Below, piece after piece: positions 17,587 through 27,924 of a stretch of 64,000 nt of DNA. The stretch covers positions 1-64,000 of the forward strand of contig CAYOQB010000005.1 in the NCBI GenBank assembly GCA_964406035.1. The letters are read 5' to 3'. A program made the translations under genes and the position numbers. Position 1 is the first letter of the stretch; every line of letters begins with the position of its first letter. The notes under the pieces are model-generated. The model worked only from the letters and a program-made list of their open reading frames with translations, was not told where the DNA came from and did no database searches. The stretch is from JAIEPW01 sp964406035. Lineage in GTDB: Bacteria > Acidobacteriota > Terriglobia > Bryobacterales > Bryobacteraceae.

Positions 17587-17736
17587 GCTGACGAAGACCA
17601 GTCGGCCCGCCAAAGAATCAATGTCCATCGGAATGATCCGGACCTCTGGGGGATAGTGCAAAACGGGCACTTCGATGTTTCAGACCTGACGAACTACTTG
17701 GGCCGGCTATTGAAACAGCAACTCGCCGATCAGTGA
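17587..17736 (+). pseudogene. Open in-frame continuation after the TGA of the 69-residue ORF
   Basis: The 49 codons after the TGA encode a plausible peptide containing INVHRNDPDLWGIVQNGHF and DVSDLTNYLGRLLKQQL, ending at TGA 17734-17736. The only in-frame ATG/GTG/TTG candidates are an internal GTG and TTG that would give 27 residues or fewer. It is therefore most simply the 3' half of a 119-codon gene interrupted by a stop mutation, or an unrelated remnant. A selenocysteine reading is not supported, because the only nearby hairpin (CTGAC/GTCGG) starts two bases after the TGA. From 17737 to 17872 I see nothing. Confidence 0.35.
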
Positions 17737-17872
17737 AACACCGGGCCTACCTTGCGAATCGTACCCGCGGCAAGAACCATTTGGCAGTCGCCCAACGTCG
17801 TCGGCCTTGACCTGACCTCTTGGGAGAAAAGGCCTCATTGACGCCCCGCTGGAACAGGGTTAGGCTGAAGAA

Positions 17873-18445
17873 GTGAGCGCCCCCGTTGCACGCTACCGGC
17901 CGGCCCGCCAGTATCATACCTGGGCTCTGGTGGCGTTCGCGATGGCTGCGTTCTCCTTCTGGTGCGGCTTGCGCTGGACCCCCGCGTTCCTGCCCTCCAT
18001 GCTTTTGCTGCTCTCCAGCGCGCTCATGCTGGTTCTGGCCACCCGTCCCACTATCGAAGTCCACGACGAGCACCTGCGCATCGGGCGCGCCTTGATCCCC
18101 TGGAATCAGATCCGCCGTCTGGACCGCACCGGCTGGATTTCGCCGCTGGTCCTCTACATCACTCTGCTCGAAGACAAGCGCCTGCTGGTGATCTACCCGG
18201 GCGATCTCGAATCCGCCACCAGCCTGTTGCGGCAGTTGCGCCGCAACTCGCGCGAAGCCTTGATCGACGGGATCCCGTACCGGCAGTTCTGGGGCGAAGC
18301 CCTGACCCCCGCTCCGGATCGCGCCCAGCCCGCCCCCAACCGCTACCCCATCCTGCGGCCTGAGGACGAGGCCGAGATCGAACGCATGTTCCAGCGGTTG
18401 AAGACCGTGGGCCACCTGGACCCCAAGAATTCCCCTGACGAGTAG
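17873..18445 (+). CDS. Two-helix membrane protein with PH-like C-terminal domain
   Basis: A 190-residue membrane protein of unknown role. Two adjacent hydrophobic helices cover about residues 17-57 (ALVAFAMAAFSFWCGLRW, FLPSMLLLLSSALMLVLA). A beta-rich segment follows (TIEVHDEHLRIGRALIPWNQ, then LVLYITLLEDKRLLVIYPGD) that resembles bacterial PH-like domains such as those of DUF3093/YdbT-type proteins. The C-terminal tail is charged. The start is GTG. Its TAG overlaps the next gene's GTG by one base, so it is the first gene of a three-gene run with YdcF and an ABC exporter. Confidence 0.7.
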   Translation: MSAPVARYRPARQYHTWALVAFAMAAFSFWCGLRWTPAFLPSMLLLLSSALMLVLATRPTIEVHDEHLRIGRALIPWNQIRRLDRTGWISPLVLYITLLEDKRLLVIYPGDLESATSLLRQLRRNSREALIDGIPYRQFWGEALTPAPDRAQPAPNRYPILRPEDEAEIERMFQRLKTVGHLDPKNSPDE

Positions 18446-19050
18446 TGAAGAAGGCCAAATCCAGAGGCCGCGGCCGCGCCTGGCTGATCGTTCTGGGATT
18501 TGCCCTGCTGCTGTTCTTCACCCGCGCCGCCTGGCTGGGCTGGATGGGCGACGCGCTGGTGCAATCGGAAGAGCCCAGACGCGCCGACGCCATCCTCGTC
18601 CTCGCCGGCGATGCCTGGGGCAATCGTATCCGCAAAGGCGCCGATCTCTCGCGACAGGGCTTCGCGCCCCTGGTGTTCGTCAGCGGACCCGAGGGGCTGT
18701 ACGGCTTCCATGAAAGCGAGCTCGCCATCCGCTACGCGGTGAAGCAGGGCTATCCCGAGGATATGTTTGTCGCGCTGCCCAACACCGCGCGCTCCACCGC
18801 CGAAGAGGCGGAGCAGATCCTGCCGCGATTGGAGCAGCGAGGCGTGAAGTCCCTGATTCTGGTCACCAGCAACTATCACACCCGCCGCGCTGGGGCCACC
18901 TTCCGCGGACGCGCCGGAAACATGAACATCACCGTGGTCGCCGCCCCGGACCGGACCTTCGATCCCGCAAACTGGTGGAAGTCCCGCGACGGGCAGAAAC
19001 AGTGGTTCTTTGAGGCCACCAAGAGCCTCGCGTCCGTGCTTGGAATTTGA
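18445..19050 (+). CDS. YdcF/SanA-like (DUF218) membrane-anchored protein
   Basis: DUF218-family protein with one N-terminal membrane helix (about residues 12-33, AWLIVLGFALLLFFTRAAWL) and a periplasmic Rossmann-like domain. Typical blocks are ADAILVLAGD, RIRKGADLSRQGFAPLVFVS and TARSTAEEAEQILPRL plus LILVTSNYHTRRA. Members act in envelope processes (SanA, ElyC, YdcF), but biochemistry is poorly defined. The GTG start overlaps the previous stop by one base, and the ABC transporter ATG follows four bases after the stop. The run suggests an envelope-lipid or glycan role, which is inference. Confidence 0.82.
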   Translation: MKKAKSRGRGRAWLIVLGFALLLFFTRAAWLGWMGDALVQSEEPRRADAILVLAGDAWGNRIRKGADLSRQGFAPLVFVSGPEGLYGFHESELAIRYAVKQGYPEDMFVALPNTARSTAEEAEQILPRLEQRGVKSLILVTSNYHTRRAGATFRGRAGNMNITVVAAPDRTFDPANWWKSRDGQKQWFFEATKSLASVLGI

Positions 19051-19054
19051 ACGC

Positions 19055-20800
19055 ATGAAGCAAACCGCGTGGCAATTCGTTTCTCCCTACCTGTGGCGCT
19101 ATCGCGGCAGCTTTGCCCTCGGTCTCGGCGCACTGCTCGTCAAGGATCTGCTGTCCGCGGCCACGCCGCTGGTCATCCGCAACGGAATCGACACGCTCAC
19201 CGCCCGCTTTGACTGGAACGCCGTCTTACTGCTTGCCGGACTGCTGGTGCTCATCTCCGCCGCCAAGGGCGTGTTCCAGTACTGGATGCGGGTCATCATC
19301 ATCGGCATCTCCCGCGACATCGAGTTCGACCTTCGCAATGACCTCTTCGCCCACCTGGTGCGGTTGGATCAGGCCTTCTACGGACGTTTTCGCACCGGAG
19401 ATCTGATGGCGCGCTCCACCAACGACCTGAATGCCGTGCGCATGATGATCGGACCCGGCGTGATGTACTGGTGCGAAACCTCGATTACCTTCGTGCTGGC
19501 CACCGCCGTGATGCTGTGGGTGGACTGGCCTCTGGCGCTGATCGCGCTCGCCCCCGCGCCGCTGGTCAGCTTCGCGGTGGTCTTCTTTGGGCAGCGCATC
19601 CACGACCGCTTCGAAAAAATCCAGCGCCAGTTTTCCGACATCTCCAGCCGCGTCCAGGAGAACCTCGCCGGCGTCCGGGTCGTGCGCGCGTATTCGCAGG
19701 AGCAGGCCGAGATGCGCCACTTCGAGGTGCTGAATCGCGACTACATCCGGCAGAACCTGGGCCTCGCGAAAATTTCCGCGCTGTTCTACCCCCTGCTGCA
19801 GGCGCTGATCGGCGTGTCCTTTCTGCTGGTGTTGTGGGCCGGAGGCTACCGCCTGCTGGCCGGCAACATCTCGCTCGGCAGCTTCGTCATGTTCAACACC
19901 TACATGGGCATGCTCATCTGGCCCATGATCGGCATGGGCTGGGTGGTCAACCTGGTGCAGCGGGGCCAGGCGTCGCTGGGGCGCTTGCGCGAGTTGCTCG
20001 ACGAACAGCCTTCCATCGCCGCGCCGGCGATCCCGGAAAAACTGGCGGCGCCGCCGCGCGGCGCCATCGAGTTCCGCGACGTCGAGGTCCGCTATCCCGC
20101 GCGCCACGCCCTCGCGGGCATCCACCTGACCATCGCCGCCGGCAGCACGGTGGCCATCGTCGGCCATACCGGCAGCGGCAAATCGACCCTGGTCAGTCTC
20201 ATTCCCCGTCTGCTCGACCCCACCTCCGGGCAGGTTCTGCTGGACGGTGTCGATCTGCGCAAGCTGGATCCGCTCGAGCTCCGCCGCCACATCGGCTACG
20301 TGCCGCAGGAGACCTTCCTGTTTTCCTCGACTCTGGCGGGAAATATTGCTTTCGGCGTACCCGGCGCCACCCGCCAGCAGATTCAGGGAGCTGCGCGGCT
20401 CGCCGGACTGGAGCCGGACCTCGAATCGCTGCCCAAGGGCCTCGACACCGTGATCGGCGAACGCGGCATCACCCTCTCCGGAGGCCAGAAGCAGCGAACC
20501 GCGATTGCCCGCGCCATCCTGCGCAATCCCGCGATCCTGATTCTTGATGATGCGCTCTCCGCCGTGGACACCCTGACCGAGGAACGCATTCTCACCGCGC
20601 TCAGCTCCGTGATGCGCGGCCGCACCACCATCCTGATCTCACACCGCGTATCCACGGTGCGAAACGCCGAACGCATCATCGTGATCGAGCACGGCGTCGT
20701 GGCGGAGCAGGGCTCGCATGAAGAACTGGTCCGGCGCGGCGGCTACTACGCGGATCTGTACGCCAAGCAACTGCTCGAAGAAGAGCTCGAGTCGATTTAG
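19055..20800 (+). CDS. ABC exporter half-transporter (permease fused to ATPase)
   Basis: MsbA/LmrA-like exporter, 581 residues, working as a dimer in the inner membrane. Six membrane helices lie in residues 15-300 (for example DLLSAATPLVIRNGIDTLT, LIGVSFLLVLWAGGYRLLAG). The nucleotide-binding domain has Walker A GHTGSGKST (370-378), Q-loop YVPQETFLFS, signature LSGGQ (474-478), Walker B ILILDD (494-499) and the switch histidine in LISHRVSTV. I chose the ATG at the start of the helix-rich region; the longer form overlaps the YdcF frame. Cargo unknown; lipid or peptide export is plausible. It ends directly against the convergent cytochrome gene. Confidence 0.92.
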   Translation: MKQTAWQFVSPYLWRYRGSFALGLGALLVKDLLSAATPLVIRNGIDTLTARFDWNAVLLLAGLLVLISAAKGVFQYWMRVIIIGISRDIEFDLRNDLFAHLVRLDQAFYGRFRTGDLMARSTNDLNAVRMMIGPGVMYWCETSITFVLATAVMLWVDWPLALIALAPAPLVSFAVVFFGQRIHDRFEKIQRQFSDISSRVQENLAGVRVVRAYSQEQAEMRHFEVLNRDYIRQNLGLAKISALFYPLLQALIGVSFLLVLWAGGYRLLAGNISLGSFVMFNTYMGMLIWPMIGMGWVVNLVQRGQASLGRLRELLDEQPSIAAPAIPEKLAAPPRGAIEFRDVEVRYPARHALAGIHLTIAAGSTVAIVGHTGSGKSTLVSLIPRLLDPTSGQVLLDGVDLRKLDPLELRRHIGYVPQETFLFSSTLAGNIAFGVPGATRQQIQGAARLAGLEPDLESLPKGLDTVIGERGITLSGGQKQRTAIARAILRNPAILILDDALSAVDTLTEERILTALSSVMRGRTTILISHRVSTVRNAERIIVIEHGVVAEQGSHEELVRRGGYYADLYAKQLLEEELESI

Positions 20801-21325
20801 CTACTTCAGGTCATCCGGCTTCACTTCGGTTCTGCTGCCCGTGGCCGCGAACCGCAGGAAGCCGATCAGATCCGCGAGTTCCTGATTGTTGTACGACGCC
20901 GAAGTGGGCGGATGCTTCCACTTCGTGTTCGGCTTCACCTCATCGATGGCGCTCTTAGCGACTTTCTTCAATTCCGCTTTGTTGCCGGTGAGGTCGTACA
21001 GCAACACCTGATCGCCTTCCTCGCCCGCCTTCATCGCCGGGAAGGAACCCACGCCTTTTACCTTGTACTCGCGGACATACTCCGTCATGGTCATTTGAAT
21101 CGCGGTCACCAGACCTTTGGGGACCGCGGCCGATGCCAGGGTCCGCAGATCCGGACCGGCGGGAGTTCCGATGTCCTTGATTTGATGGCACGCGGCGCAT
21201 GCGACGCCCTTGGGCGAGTTGAGGAATAACTCGCGGCCCCGTTGCGCCTGCGCGGGCAGGTCTTGCGCTCTCGCCGGGGCCGCCGCCCCCAACCCCAGTG
21301 CCACCACAACAGCCAGCCGTAGCAT
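20801..21325 (-). CDS. Periplasmic c-type cytochrome
   Basis: Exported electron-transfer protein: signal peptide residues 1-20 (ending AAAPARA) and one haem c site CAACH at 43-47, with a possible distal Met in IQMTMTEYV or SFPAMK. At 174 residues it is longer than class I cytochromes, with an extra middle segment (LLYDLTGNKAELKKVAK). The C-terminal NQELADLIGFLRF is a normal class I helix. Such proteins in Acidobacteriota often sit beside dehydrogenases, but none is here. A 30-base imperfect palindrome lies about 45 bases upstream and may be an operator. Confidence 0.85.
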   Translation of the reverse strand: MLRLAVVVALGLGAAAPARAQDLPAQAQRGRELFLNSPKGVACAACHQIKDIGTPAGPDLRTLASAAVPKGLVTAIQMTMTEYVREYKVKGVGSFPAMKAGEEGDQVLLYDLTGNKAELKKVAKSAIDEVKPNTKWKHPPTSASYNNQELADLIGFLRFAATGSRTEVKPDDLK

Positions 21326-21369
21326 AACTTACCTCCAGCTCTCGGGATGCAATCGCGAGGCCGTCCGTA

Positions 21370-21399
21370 AGTTATTGAATCCGATCAGATTTTGTAACT
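21370..21399 (-). promoter_or_regulatory. Imperfect 30-base palindrome upstream of the cytochrome gene
   Basis: AGTTATTG-AATCCGATCAGATT-TTGTAACT is symmetric in 11 of 15 base pairs, with arms AGTTA/TAACT and AATC/GATT around a GATC-containing centre. It lies 45-74 bases before the cytochrome ATG and is AT-rich relative to its surroundings. It could be an operator; the regulator is unknown. Confidence 0.3.
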
Positions 21400-21433
21400 C
21401 GAAATGAGCGAAATCACCCAGCTCGGCGGTCCC

Positions 21434-22234
21434 CTAGCGGGGCAATCGCAACTCCACTCCACGCTCTCCGTTCAGCCGCTGTGACAAGTCGCGATCCACC
21501 AGCGCAAGCGATACGCGGTTGATCACCTGTTTGGGCGTGACGTAGTTCAGGGTGTCGCCTTCCACCCAGTAGGCGACCGCGGAGAGAACCGAAGAGTCGT
21601 TCAGCGCGATGAGGTAAATGACTGGTTTATCAGATGGTTGCGGGTCGCGAGCAGGCTCGGCGGCAGGGCTTGGCCGGGCTTCGTAGATGCGCAGGCCCCC
21701 CGCTCCGGGCTCCGGCAACCTGGCGTCGCTGTAGTCGCGCAACACCGGGTTCACCTGCTCCGGCCGGTAATTTTGGTTGATCACCACCACCGGCGGATTG
21801 GCCACCTGGACTGGTTGGGGAACCACCACGGTCTGTGGCTCATTCCAGCCCCAACCGAAGCCCCCGCCGATCGGGATCGGGACGTAAACCGGCAGGACGC
21901 CGCGGCGCTGGTTCCAGCCGAAACCCCCGCCGAAGCCGCCGCCCACGAAGCCGCCGCCGCGCCACGGATTGCCCTGAATGGTGCCGCTCAACTGCCTGGG
22001 GAAATTGAAGTTATGGATGGATGCACCGGGCGGAAGCGCGGCAATCGGCGTGCCTGGATTGACTATGCTGGGCACGAATCCGGGATGCACGGGCGCGCCA
22101 ACAATCACCGGCGGGCGCGCGCCAACGCCGGGACCCGGTCCCATCGGCCGAGGCATCGGCCTCATGCCTCCTCCGCCGCGTTGCGCGAGCAACGCCGTGC
22201 TGGCCAGAACCATCCAAGTAAGCAGACGAAACAT
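21434..22234 (-). CDS. Secreted Gly/Pro-rich hypothetical protein
   Basis: A 266-residue exported protein of low complexity. The signal peptide is MFRLLTWMVLASTALLA. Glycine and proline-rich stretches follow (GGGFVGGGFGGGFGWNQRRG, residues about 90-130), then a proline/valine tract. A conserved-looking C-terminal domain follows (IYLIALNDSSVLSAVAYWVE, TLNYVTPKQVINRVSLALVD). I chose the internal ATG because GAGGGTGG precedes it at good spacing. I do not recognise the family; a cell-surface or envelope-structural role is possible. It is divergent from secA. Confidence 0.7.
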   Translation of the reverse strand: MFRLLTWMVLASTALLAQRGGGGMRPMPRPMGPGPGVGARPPVIVGAPVHPGFVPSIVNPGTPIAALPPGASIHNFNFPRQLSGTIQGNPWRGGGFVGGGFGGGFGWNQRRGVLPVYVPIPIGGGFGWGWNEPQTVVVPQPVQVANPPVVVINQNYRPEQVNPVLRDYSDARLPEPGAGGLRIYEARPSPAAEPARDPQPSDKPVIYLIALNDSSVLSAVAYWVEGDTLNYVTPKQVINRVSLALVDRDLSQRLNGERGVELRLPR

Positions 22235-22358
22235 GGCGCAATCCACCCTCTAGTAGTTTAGGCGCAAAACGCGCGCGGAGGGATTCAAAAATCCGAAACG
22301 CGGCGGCCGCCCACCGGATTCGAAGCCGGGGCGCGGTAACATGGTAGCTGGTAGTTTT

Positions 22359-25168
<2,810 letters not shown>

Positions 25169-25184
<16 letters not shown>

Positions 25185-26086
25185 TCCTCTTAGCGGGCCT
25201 TTCGGCGCCGATTTTTGCCGCGATTTGGCCCGAAATGGCCGGCGATTACCGCCGCACGCAGGCGCGTCCGCTGGCGCCGGAGGACGCGGCGCTCTTCCAG
25301 GAACTCGGCTTCCAGGAAGGCGAATCCGCGGTCCTGCGGGGACCCGCCGGTTCCCTGGAAGTCCGCGCCTGGCGCTTTCAGGATTCCACCGGCGCCTATG
25401 CGGCCTCCCTGCTTTTGGGACGCGAGTTTCAACAGGCCGGGAACCACCTCATTCGCTTCGTCCCCGATCCTGGGCCCAAAACCCGGCAAGCGATCGTCGA
25501 TGCGCTGCAACCGCGTCGTCAGGCGCTGCCCGTCCTGCCCACTTATGTGCCTCGGCAGAATCTGGTAAAGGGCAGTGAACGCTATATTTTAGGACCGATC
25601 GGGCTGGCCCGGGTGGAGCCCGGAATCCCGCCCGCGGAGGCCGGTTTCCACCTCGGCGGCGAAGCTCAGTTCGCGCGTTACAGCGCCGGGGGCAAGAGCT
25701 TCAACCTGTTGATCTTCAGTTACCCCACGCCGGGTATCGCGCGCGACCGGGCGGCCGCGTTTCAGAATCTGCCGGGTGCGCTGGTGCGGCGCAGCGGGAC
25801 CATGGTGGGGGTGATTCGCGAACCCGCCGATCCGGCACTGGCTGCCCGTACCCTGGACCAGATCAATCAGGAGGTTACGGCGGTTTTCAACAGCGTACCT
25901 CCGGCGCCGGTGCCGGTGAAGGATGCCATGCACATGGTGCTGGCGGCGTTCGAACTCGCCGGGGTTCTCCTGGCCGCCTGCCTGGCCGCCGGACTGATTT
26001 TCGCCCTGGTTCTGTTCACGGTCCGCCGCCGGGGCTACGTCTCCGGAGGCGAGGCCATGACTTCGCTCCACCTCCGCGACGAGTAG
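25169..26086 (+). CDS. Membrane-anchored hypothetical protein (DUF6599-like)
   Basis: A 305-residue protein with signal peptide MSRLLILLAGLSAPIFA and a C-terminal membrane helix (LAGVLLAACLAAGLIFALVLF, about residues 255-276), so most of it should lie in the periplasm. I recognise a resemblance to acidobacterial DUF6599 proteins (EDAALFQELGFQEGESAVL, GREFQQAGNHLIRFVPDPG). No catalytic motif is apparent. It overlaps secA by 16 bases in another frame, so the two are likely co-expressed. A short terminator follows 77 bases after the stop. Confidence 0.72.
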
Positions 26087-26265
26087 CCGAATCCGCCGCA
26101 AGACGTATCAGTAAGCCCTAAAGTTTGCCATCGCTTGCACTGGAATGGGGCGCCCGCCCAAGACCCCGGAAGGGGTTTTTCCACAACGCGGTTTCAAAAC
26201 GGGAATCGCATAAAGTGTTTCGGCAGAACGTCTTAAGAGCGCTTTTCGCGCGGCCAGATTTTCTC
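26087..26265. other. Intergenic stretch after the secA operon
   Basis: Apart from the terminator at 26163-26180 I see no gene. One frame stays open through here and through the short RNA downstream, but it has no ribosome site and crosses the promoter, so I do not accept it as coding. Confidence 0.5.
26163..26180 (+). terminator. Rho-independent terminator of the secA operon
   Basis: ACCCC and GGGGT (26163-26167 and 26172-26176) enclose a GGAA tetraloop, directly followed by a T run ending at 26180. Short but G+C pure and correctly placed. Confidence 0.6.
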
Positions 26266-26294
26266 TTGACTTCATTTCTGGCAGACCCTAAGAT
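26266..26294 (+). promoter_or_regulatory. Strong sigma70-type promoter
   Basis: TTGACT (26266-26271) and TAAGAT (26289-26294) with an exact 17-base spacer. This is the best -35/-10 pair I found in the window. Transcription should begin near 26301, immediately before the first hairpin of the short RNA. Confidence 0.75.
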
Positions 26295-26300
26295 CCAATC

Positions 26301-26408
26301 ACACACAGATTTTGGCGGTTGCGAAACCGTCGGATCTGATTCTCCCATGAACATCACCCTGGTAGAACAGGGCGACAAAATGCTCACCTTCGGGTGAGCA
26401 TTTTACTT
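26301..26408 (+). ncRNA. Candidate three-hairpin small RNA or 5' leader switch
   Basis: A short transcribed unit of about 105 bases with its own promoter and terminator. Hairpin 1 (26306-26338) has 14 base pairs, one bulged U (26313) and a GCGA tetraloop. Hairpin 2 (26357-26372) is CCCTG/CAGGG around GTAGAA. Hairpin 3 is the UUCG terminator. The layout fits either an independent small RNA or a riboswitch/attenuator leader, because the next gene starts 17 bases after the terminator. A 16-codon ORF (ATG 26347, TGA 26395-26397) runs into the terminator stem and could be a leader peptide, though its ribosome site is weak. I recognise no known RNA family; the acidobacterial acido-1 motif is worth comparing. 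Confidence 0.6.
26377..26404 (+). terminator. UUCG-capped rho-independent terminator
   Basis: A perfect 12-base-pair stem AAAATGCTCACC / GGTGAGCATTTT closed by the extra-stable TTCG loop (26389-26392), ending in TTTT. The flanking A and T runs would also make it work on the other strand. It lies 17 bases upstream of the thioredoxin-fusion ATG. Confidence 0.85.
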
Positions 26409-26421
26409 TGGAATCAGACTC

Positions 26422-27924
26422 ATGGCACCCATAACACCCGCGCCGATGGCGCTACCTGACCTGAGGAGCGCCGGAGTACCGGCAGTCCTGTTCCTGTTCG
26501 AGACCGACTGTCCCACCTGCCGGCTGGCGAGCCCGTACCTGAGCCGCCTGGCCGAAGCAGCGGGGCCGCTGGCGCGCATTATCGGGTTGTCCCAGGACCC
26601 GGAAGACCCCACCGCCGCTTTCGCCCGCCAGACGGGCGCAAAATTCGAAATCTGGAGGGACGAGGGCTTCCCTTACTCCCGCGAGCTGGACCCCGGCTTC
26701 GTCCCCGCCTGGTATGTCTTCGACGCCAAAGGCCAGTTGATCCAGCATTGGGTGGGGTTCGACAAGGCCGAACTCAACACCGCCGCCGCCGGGCTCGGTT
26801 TGCCCGCGGTGGCCTCCGATTCCGACGGAAATCCGCCGTCCAAACCGGGCTGCACGTCGCGTCATCGCGAAGGTCCGGACGCGGGGGTGGGAGTGGAGAC
26901 GGCTGTGCCAGAGGCGGGCCGGGCTTCGCAAATTGAACTGGCGCAAGGGGTTGACCCATGGGAGTATTGCCGGGACTGGGATCCCCTGCCGGTGGTGCCG
27001 CCGACCCGCGAACGGGTGGAGCGGATGATCGGAGACCGCGATCCGGGGGAGCTGATCGCGCTGGTCCCTCCCAATTTCGGGCCGGCGACGGTGGAGAAGA
27101 TCGCGGCAAACGCCGTGATGGCGGGCTGCGATCCGGCGATGATGCGGGTGCTGATCCCGCTGATCCGGGCGGTTTGCGATGAGCGCTTCAATCTGCACGG
27201 CGTCCAGGCGACCACCCATTTCGCCTGCCCGCTAGTGATTCTGAACGGTCCCATCCGGACGGAGTTGGGGTTCGCCAGCGGGTCCAACGTGTTTTCGAAC
27301 GTGGCCCGCGCGAATTCCACCCTCGGCCGGGCATTGCAACTGATTTTGAGCCTGATCGGCGGGGCGAAACCGGGTGAAATCGATATGTCGGCGCTGGGAA
27401 ATCCAGGCAAATTCTCGTATGTGATCGCGGAAAACGAAGAACGGAGCCCGTGGACGCCGCTGGCTTCGGGGAACGCGATTACGCTGTTCGCCGGTGCTCC
27501 GCCGGCGGGTTTCAGCGAGCACCGGGCGCGCGACGCGAGAACGCTGCTGCGGGCGTTCACCAGGGTGCTGGAAACCACCTGGAGCCCGCGGCTCTGCGGC
27601 ATGGTGGAGGCCTTTGTGGTGGTGTGTCCGGAACACGCGGCGACGCTCGCGCGTGACGGATTCTCAAAGGAGGACGTCCGGCAGCACCTGTTCGAGAACA
27701 CCGGCGTGCCGCTGCGCGAGTTCGATGACGACGGCGAGGGAACGCAATTCCAGCAGCTCTATACCCGGGTGACGATCCGGGGCGCGGAGTGTTACCGCAA
27801 GTTCGCCGCGCCGGAACAGATCCAGATCGTGGTGGCGGGTGGGACGGCGGGCAAGTTTTCCGCGGTCATATCAGGCTGGCAATCGGGGCCGCGCGGCAGC
27901 CAGAGCGTGACGTACCGAATCTAG
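26422..27924 (+). CDS. Thioredoxin-like domain fused to a UGSC-associated-type domain
   Basis: A 500-residue two-domain protein. Residues 15-130 look like a thioredoxin/redoxin fold with a CPTC active-site pair (Cys30, Cys33 in FLFETDCPTCRLASPYL) and the expected cis-proline region (DPGFVPAWYVFD). A low-complexity linker covers 130-180. From about residue 187 a second domain begins DPLPVVPPTRERVERMI, with FGPATVEKIAANAVMAGCDP and SPWTPLASG. I recall this domain as typical of proteins annotated beside or as UGSC-family (seleno)proteins. No UGSC/CGSC motif is present. Function unknown; a thiol redox role is inferred. It has no signal peptide. Its stop overlaps the convergent glgC stop by four bases. 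Confidence 0.68.
   Translation: MAPITPAPMALPDLRSAGVPAVLFLFETDCPTCRLASPYLSRLAEAAGPLARIIGLSQDPEDPTAAFARQTGAKFEIWRDEGFPYSRELDPGFVPAWYVFDAKGQLIQHWVGFDKAELNTAAAGLGLPAVASDSDGNPPSKPGCTSRHREGPDAGVGVETAVPEAGRASQIELAQGVDPWEYCRDWDPLPVVPPTRERVERMIGDRDPGELIALVPPNFGPATVEKIAANAVMAGCDPAMMRVLIPLIRAVCDERFNLHGVQATTHFACPLVILNGPIRTELGFASGSNVFSNVARANSTLGRALQLILSLIGGAKPGEIDMSALGNPGKFSYVIAENEERSPWTPLASGNAITLFAGAPPAGFSEHRARDARTLLRAFTRVLETTWSPRLCGMVEAFVVVCPEHAATLARDGFSKEDVRQHLFENTGVPLREFDDDGEGTQFQQLYTRVTIRGAECYRKFAAPEQIQIVVAGGTAGKFSAVISGWQSGPRGSQSVTYRI

Noticed and set aside
17584..17620. TGA at 17584 as a selenocysteine codon
   Set aside because: The only nearby hairpin (CTGAC/GTCGG) begins two bases after the TGA, too close and with the wrong loop for a bacterial SECIS; no selenocysteine machinery is visible.
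26125..26397. A 90-codon ORF across the short-RNA region
   Set aside because: It crosses a strong terminator and promoter and has no ribosome site; only its last 16 codons lie within the RNA and are noted as a possible leader peptide.
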